Origin: Stutzerimonas stutzeri
GTDB taxonomy: Bacteria; Pseudomonadota; Gammaproteobacteria; Pseudomonadales; Pseudomonadaceae
Direction: 5' to 3'
Length of the DNA: 64,000 nt
Assembly: GCF_000952685.1 (NCBI RefSeq)
Contig: NZ_JYHV01000029.1
Span: 1-64,000 of the forward strand
Position numbers and translations under genes: made by a program. The notes under the pieces are model-generated. The model saw only the letters and a list, made by a program, of their open reading frames with translations, had not been told where the DNA came from and ran no database searches. Of this stretch, positions 60,247 to 64,000 are shown in pieces; position 1 is the stretch's first letter, and each line of letters starts with the position of its first letter.

Positions 60247-60331
60247 TCTCGGCTCCAGCCTTACTGCCTCCAAACCGTTGAATGGTAGAGGGACTCGCGT
60301 TTCACTACCGACGTTTCGCCGTTCTTCGCCG

Positions 60332-61222
60332 TCAGATCCCGAACATCAGCGCCCGATGTGCCGCGGCACCCGCCATCGCACCATCACCTACCGCCAAGGG
60401 CACCGATCCTGCCGCTCGTGCCGCGTCGCCGCATGCGAATACCCCCGGGATCGAGGTGGCCTGGGTAGGATCGGTTTTGATGAAGGGCCCCAGCGGGCCC
60501 TCCTGCATCGCGCAACCCAGTTGCTCGATCAACGCCGAAACGCGTATGCGCGGCGCGAGGAAGATGCCGTCGAACGGCAACCGGCGACCATCGGCCAACT
60601 CCACATTCATCGGTTCGCCCTCCTTCAGCCGGATCACCCGGGTTCGCTCCAGTGCGGCGCCTCGCGCTTCGAGCTGCGCCAGTTCTTCGGCGGAAGGCTC
60701 GAACACCTCGTTGAGCAGTAACGTCGTGCTGCCCCAGTCGGGCAGCATCAGGGCTTGGTGCATCGACAGCGACGAAGTCGCCAGCACGCCAATCCGGCCC
60801 TGGTCGAGCTCGTATCCGTGGCAATACGGGCAATGGAAAACCTGCTTGCCCCAACGCTCGGCCAGCCCCGGGATCGCAGGCAATTCATCGACGATGCCGT
60901 TGGCCAGGATCAACAGCCGTGCCCGGTGGTCGTTTCCGCGTGCATCGGTCAGACGAAAGCCCTGCTCGTCGCGCTCGACCCGCGTTACTTCGGCGTGTAG
61001 CCAATCGACGGTGTCGTAGTTCATCAGTTGGGCACGACCTTCGGCGGCAATTTCATCCGGGGGAGCGCCATCCTGAGTCAGAAAGCCATGGGACGCCGCA
61101 GCAAAACGGTTGCGCCGCAAACCTGCATCAATCACCAACACCCGCCGGCGGGCCCGCGCCAAGGGTAGTCCTGCCGATAACCCCGCATAGCTCCCGCCGA
61201 TAATGATCACGTCATAGAACAC
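60332..61222 (-). CDS. Thioredoxin-reductase-like NAD(P)/FAD oxidoreductase
   Basis: 296 residues. The FAD-binding motif IIIGGSYAGLSAGL is at the N-terminus, the redox-active CPYC (VFHCPYCHGYE) about residue 135, and GDAA near the end (ACGDAARAAGSV). This is the TrxB-like subgroup found near Rrf2 regulators. I chose GTG 61222 because GAGG is 8 nt upstream; the frame from 61231 has its site too close. It is divergent-in-order with the Rrf2 gene (both minus), which lies 100 bp upstream. Confidence 0.85.
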   Translation of the reverse strand: MFYDVIIIGGSYAGLSAGLPLARARRRVLVIDAGLRRNRFAAASHGFLTQDGAPPDEIAAEGRAQLMNYDTVDWLHAEVTRVERDEQGFRLTDARGNDHRARLLILANGIVDELPAIPGLAERWGKQVFHCPYCHGYELDQGRIGVLATSSLSMHQALMLPDWGSTTLLLNEVFEPSAEELAQLEARGAALERTRVIRLKEGEPMNVELADGRRLPFDGIFLAPRIRVSALIEQLGCAMQEGPLGPFIKTDPTQATSIPGVFACGDAARAAGSVPLAVGDGAMAGAAAHRALMFGI

Positions 61223-61319
61223 AGCGCTCACCTCTTCGGCAATTTATGTATCTTTTAAAGTTACACTAATAATCGAACGAAAAGAAACTGCTTTCCATTG
61301 AGGCTTCAGATGAGCTTGA

Positions 61320-61778
61320 TCAGTGGGGCTTATGCGTGGCAGGCATCGCCTGGCAGGTGCTGTAAAGCGCGTTGAACTCGTTCGACAGATCGGCCAGGGT
61401 CAGCGAGCCCAGCCTTTGCAACAGCAGGGCTTCAGCTTGTTGCAAGGCTTCTTCGAGTGCCGAATTGACCACCCGTTCGACCAGGCAATCTGGGTTGTCG
61501 CGATCCGCGCCGATGGCGAAGATGCGCGGTCCGCCAACAGCGTGATGAATGTCCAGCAGCGTCACCTGCTGCAAATCGACCGACAGGCTCCAGCCCCCGT
61601 TGTAGCCTTTGTCCGCACGCACGTAGCCGGCTTTGCGCAGGCCCGTCATGGTGCGGCGCACAACCGCCGCGTTGGTCCCGAGCATCTGCGCGATCTGCTC
61701 GGAGGTGACCGGGCGTTCGTCACGCGCCATGTGCAGCAGGACGTGAAGCATGCGGGAAAGACGGCTATCGGTTCTCAT
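61320..61778 (-). CDS. Rrf2-family regulator
   Basis: 152 residues. The winged helix (SRMLHVLLHMARDERPVTSE; LGTNAAVVRRTMTGLRKAGY) and the wing GGWSLSVD are of Rrf2 type. Only one Cys (DNPDCLVERV) is present in the region where iron-sulphur Rrf2 proteins have three, plus one near the C-terminus, so cluster binding is doubtful. It is 97 bp upstream of the flavoprotein on the same strand and probably controls it. Confidence 0.88.
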   Translation of the reverse strand: MRTDSRLSRMLHVLLHMARDERPVTSEQIAQMLGTNAAVVRRTMTGLRKAGYVRADKGYNGGWSLSVDLQQVTLLDIHHAVGGPRIFAIGADRDNPDCLVERVVNSALEEALQQAEALLLQRLGSLTLADLSNEFNALYSTCQAMPATHKPH

Positions 61779-61859
61779 GGCGGGCTTTTCGAGTGGCGGC
61801 AAGGTCGGCTCGCACCATACCTCGCAACCGGTGCGAAGGCACGCGGCGGGTCGTTCGCG

Positions 61860-61982
61860 CTAGGGCAGATAGGGCTCGATGTTGCGCAACCCACGTTCGA
61901 CGTAATCCGCCTTTTCTCCTACGGGTGCGACGTAATGCAACGCCTCGGCTGCAGCATCGAGAGTCAGAATGGCGATATGCAT
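61860..61982 (-). CDS. Possible 40-residue protein
   Basis: MHIAILTLDAAAEALHYVAP then VGEKADYVERGLRNIEPYLP and a TAG stop. The composition looks protein-like and codon use is G+C-rich, but the ribosome-binding site is poor and the frame stays open upstream. It could be a fragment. It fills the 326-bp gap between the Rrf2 gene and the next small gene; nothing else is seen there. Confidence 0.3.
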   Translation of the reverse strand: MHIAILTLDAAAEALHYVAPVGEKADYVERGLRNIEPYLP

Positions 61983-62104
61983 GGCAAAGCTCGGCGCTGG
62001 GCAGGTTGGATCATTCTCAGCGCGACGAGGATCGGCGAGTAGGCACAGTTATCCGTCGCGATACCGGTACAGGCCCGGAACGATACGGCTCAACCAGCGG
62101 CCGT

Positions 62105-62233
62105 TCAGGACTGTTTGGCCAGCACCAGCACGAACCCCACCACGATCCCGGCCAGGGAGATCAACCAGCCGATCCGGTGCGCACGGTTCTTTTCGGCTTG
62201 GCGAACGGGATCTACGGGCTTCTTTTTTCTCAC
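62105..62233 (-). CDS. Small single-helix membrane protein
   Basis: 42 residues from GTG 62233, with AGAGG about 10 nt upstream. A basic N-terminus (RKKKPVDPVRQAEKNRAHR) precedes one hydrophobic helix (IGWLISLAGIVVGFVLVLA). Length, RBS and topology support a real small gene. The longer frame to 62482 adds an unsupported leader. Confidence 0.6.
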   Translation of the reverse strand: MRKKKPVDPVRQAEKNRAHRIGWLISLAGIVVGFVLVLAKQS

Positions 62234-62381
62234 GGTTCCACTGCCTCTCGCTGAATAGGGCGCGTTCCGGGGGCGAACCGTCCCAAACGCAACGCGCGCC
62301 TTTGTAGGCCGTGAGCGCGGAATTGTCCAGCGAGCAGCCTGTCCTTCACCCTGGAAATACGTCTGGGCTGCTACCGCGAGA

Positions 62382-62534
62382 CTACCCCAGCGGGCTTTCT
62401 CCCGGATTCGGTTCATTGCCGGGATCACCGCCCTCGTCCGGCTCGGCCGAATCACCCGACCCGGGTGCATCACCGTATTCATCGTAATCGGGTGGTGTCA
62501 GGCCATCCTTGAGTGGATCTTTCGGATCGGTCAT
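62382..62534 (-). CDS. Small acidic disordered protein
   Basis: 50 residues from ATG 62534, with AGAGGAG 7 nt upstream. Rich in Asp, Glu, Pro, Gly (DPKDPLKDGLTPPDYDEYGD), with no predicted fold. The strong ribosome-binding site argues for translation. Function is unknown. Confidence 0.6.
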   Translation of the reverse strand: MTDPKDPLKDGLTPPDYDEYGDAPGSGDSAEPDEGGDPGNEPNPGESPLG

Positions 62535-62694
62535 GGCTGCGCTCCTCTTCGCGATGAAAAGACCAGAACGACTTCCCCCTTTTTGATGCACGAGCCGCTT
62601 CATCGTTCGCCGTCGGCGAGCTAGCGCGCGTCGGGTCGTATTTGACACAGACCTGCCGCTTGGGAATCCGTGTCGGACCGCAAGCGCGGTTGGC

Positions 62695-63129
62695 TCAAGG
62701 AGATCGCTTCGTGACTGTCCGAGCCGGAGGCCTTCCGGCTGCTTCGCCTGTCTTGGCGAAAGCCTTGATCACGTCGCGTACGACCTTACGCTGCTCATTT
62801 GGCAGTGCCAGGAAGGCGTCGATGGCCTCTCGGTCGTCATAGAAAGCCGGGTCTTCCCACTGCGCCCGCTGCTCACGGATCGCAGTCACCGCCCTGTCAC
62901 CAAATCGCAAGGCCTGAGGCTCGACCTTCAACCACTGCGCGATGACCTGAAGCTTGTCCTGCGAGGGGATGGACTTTCCGCCGAGCCAGCGTGAAACAGC
63001 CTGAAAGGTCACCGACCGTCCCCAGTAACGCGAATTGAATTCGCGTTCCAGAACAGCAGGGCGATCAGGGTATCCCGCGGCAAGCATCGCAGTGCGCAGG
63101 CGTTCGGCAAATTCCATCTTCTCGTTCAT
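62695..63129 (-). CDS. XRE-like helix-turn-helix regulator
   Basis: 144 residues. The first half is a lambda-repressor-type HTH (FAERLRTAMLAAGYPDRPAV; VTFQAVSRWLGGKSIPSQDK; LQVIAQWLKVEPQALRFG), as in chromosomal phage-repressor-like proteins of Pseudomonas. The second half is short and helical. The start is uncertain (63129 or 63162). It is divergent from the antirepressor-like gene at 63322. Confidence 0.75.
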   Translation of the reverse strand: MNEKMEFAERLRTAMLAAGYPDRPAVLEREFNSRYWGRSVTFQAVSRWLGGKSIPSQDKLQVIAQWLKVEPQALRFGDRAVTAIREQRAQWEDPAFYDDREAIDAFLALPNEQRKVVRDVIKAFAKTGEAAGRPPARTVTKRSP

Positions 63130-63321
63130 GGAGTGGACGTTAAGTTCCAGCCCCATGCCCAACTGAACATGCTGTTGTACATAAAACTGAATTCATGCTT
63201 TCATTTCTCAAGAATGCTGTGAAGGACGACGGCATGTCGTTCGATCACGGCAATACGCTTGGTATCCTGAGGCCGTGCACGATAGTTCGACGCATCAGGA
63301 CACGGGGCAGCTGGGTAACGA

Positions 63322-63834
63322 ATGAAGAAGCCTGACGCCAATGCGGTTCGGGCAGCACGAGGACAAGGAATGCCTACCCTTCATTATCTGAATTTCGAGG
63401 GCCACAACCTTTGCGTAGCGCATCGACCAGACGGCCTTGTGCTGCTGGACGGTACAGCGCTGGCACGTTTGCTCGGATACGTCGACGAACTCGGCGCTCT
63501 GCATTCACATTGCCGGGTCGAGGGTTTCATCTTCGGCAACCAGCCTCGTCCAACGATCTGGATCGATATACACAACACCTACTGCCTGGTAACTCACAGC
63601 GAATCGTCGGTAGCCGAGCGCCTTGGCCATTGGATCAGCCATTGGTTGCTACCGCGCTTCAGCGACCAACGCTCGCAGCCCCATGTTCGAAAGGCCGTTA
63701 TCGGTGAGCAGCCCCTACGGGTGCTGAACTGGCGGGACGAGTGCTGGATTTCGCTTCACGGAGCGATACGGCTACTCCGCATCGCTGACCAGAACGTGGT
63801 CAAAGCACTCGCGGACTTACGCAACTTTCGCTAA
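63322..63834 (+). CDS. BRO-N/antirepressor-like protein
   Basis: 170 residues. The segment LDGTALARLLGYVDELGALH followed by WISHWLLPRF recalls the BRO-N domain of phage antirepressors (A-x-x-LGY...W...LP). A second, weaker copy of the first half seems to start at VLNWRDECWISLHGAIRLLR. No C-terminal KilA/ANT domain is present. Next to an XRE regulator it may be the remains of a phage switch or a domesticated pair. Confidence in the family is modest. Confidence 0.55.
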   Translation: MKKPDANAVRAARGQGMPTLHYLNFEGHNLCVAHRPDGLVLLDGTALARLLGYVDELGALHSHCRVEGFIFGNQPRPTIWIDIHNTYCLVTHSESSVAERLGHWISHWLLPRFSDQRSQPHVRKAVIGEQPLRVLNWRDECWISLHGAIRLLRIADQNVVKALADLRNFR

Positions 63835-63925
63835 TGCCAACAACAAATGCGCAGCTCAATGCCGACCCCTAATTGCCCCTGAGCGGTTGCCAGGGAGCGA
63901 TAGCGCAGCGTCTCGGCCCGCCTGT

Positions 63926-64000
63926 TCATCGACCGCCAAACATCCCCACCCAGTAGATTCCCGCATCGCTCTGCGGGTCCACCGCGTAGGCGCCGCCCAG
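63926..64000 (-). CDS. C-terminal end of a gene running off the window
   Basis: The minus strand reads LGGAYAVDPQSDAGIYWVGM then FGGR and a TGA stop at 63926-63928, with natural codon use. Only 24 residues are visible, so the product cannot be named; the Gly/Tyr-rich end could belong to an outer-membrane or secreted protein. Confidence 0.45.
   Translation of the reverse strand: MGGAYAVDPQSDAGIYWVGMFGGR

Overview
The window looks like a chromosomal segment of a Pseudomonadaceae gammaproteobacterium. It has high G+C, a GTG-started GacS, a ~960-residue NrdA with two ATP cones next to a 417-residue NrdB, a PcpS-type phosphopantetheinyl transferase, an ArgP regulator and REP elements of the kind common in Pseudomonas/Stutzerimonas. 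A member of the P. stutzeri group is my best guess, from content only. No rRNA, tRNA, CRISPR array or intact insertion sequence was seen.

Layout. 1-412: tandem REP-like units. 0.4-13.4 kb: core genes (gacS, a TRIC/UPF0126 membrane protein, argP, pcpS, the rstB/rstA two-component pair, nrdA and nrdB), with DnaA-box and NrdR-box sequences between rstA and nrdA. 13.5-26.4 kb: an A+T-richer accessory island with two convergent operons. The left one encodes an MBL-fold protein, an E2-E1-JAB fusion and a patatin-like lipase. The right one encodes an SMC ATPase, a KITE-like and a kleisin-like protein, a short TOPRIM protein and a second MBL-fold protein. 26.4-31.5 kb: remnants and small accessory genes, including a CcdA-like tail, a broken REP-associated transposase beside a REP hairpin, a low-G+C hypothetical and a candidate effector/immunity pair.

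31.5-64 kb is mostly ordinary chromosome of regulator-plus-target modules: aminotransferase/MerR, LysR/azoreductase, two chemoreceptors, katG with a possible OxyR site, an AAC(3)-I-like acetyltransferase, TetR/SDR/MFS, a SoxR-like MerR with a DUF2938-flavodoxin-DUF2798 operon, and a GntR-controlled set (amidohydrolase, SLC13 permease, chemoreceptor, cupin). The right end has a redox flavoprotein with an Rrf2 regulator, small proteins, an XRE regulator and an antirepressor-like protein.

The strongest candidate for an undescribed system is 13.7-26.2 kb. The right operon has the parts of a Wadjet/MksBEFG-type plasmid-restriction condensin, but with SMC first, a shortened TOPRIM subunit and an extra ComEC-like MBL gene. 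The left operon fuses the Cap2 (E2-E1) and Cap3 (JAB) activities of CBASS in one chain between an MBL protein and a patatin, with no CD-NTase and no ubiquitin-like gene in sight. Both carry a ComEC-like MBL gene, and a shared 12-bp motif lies upstream of both in the same orientation.
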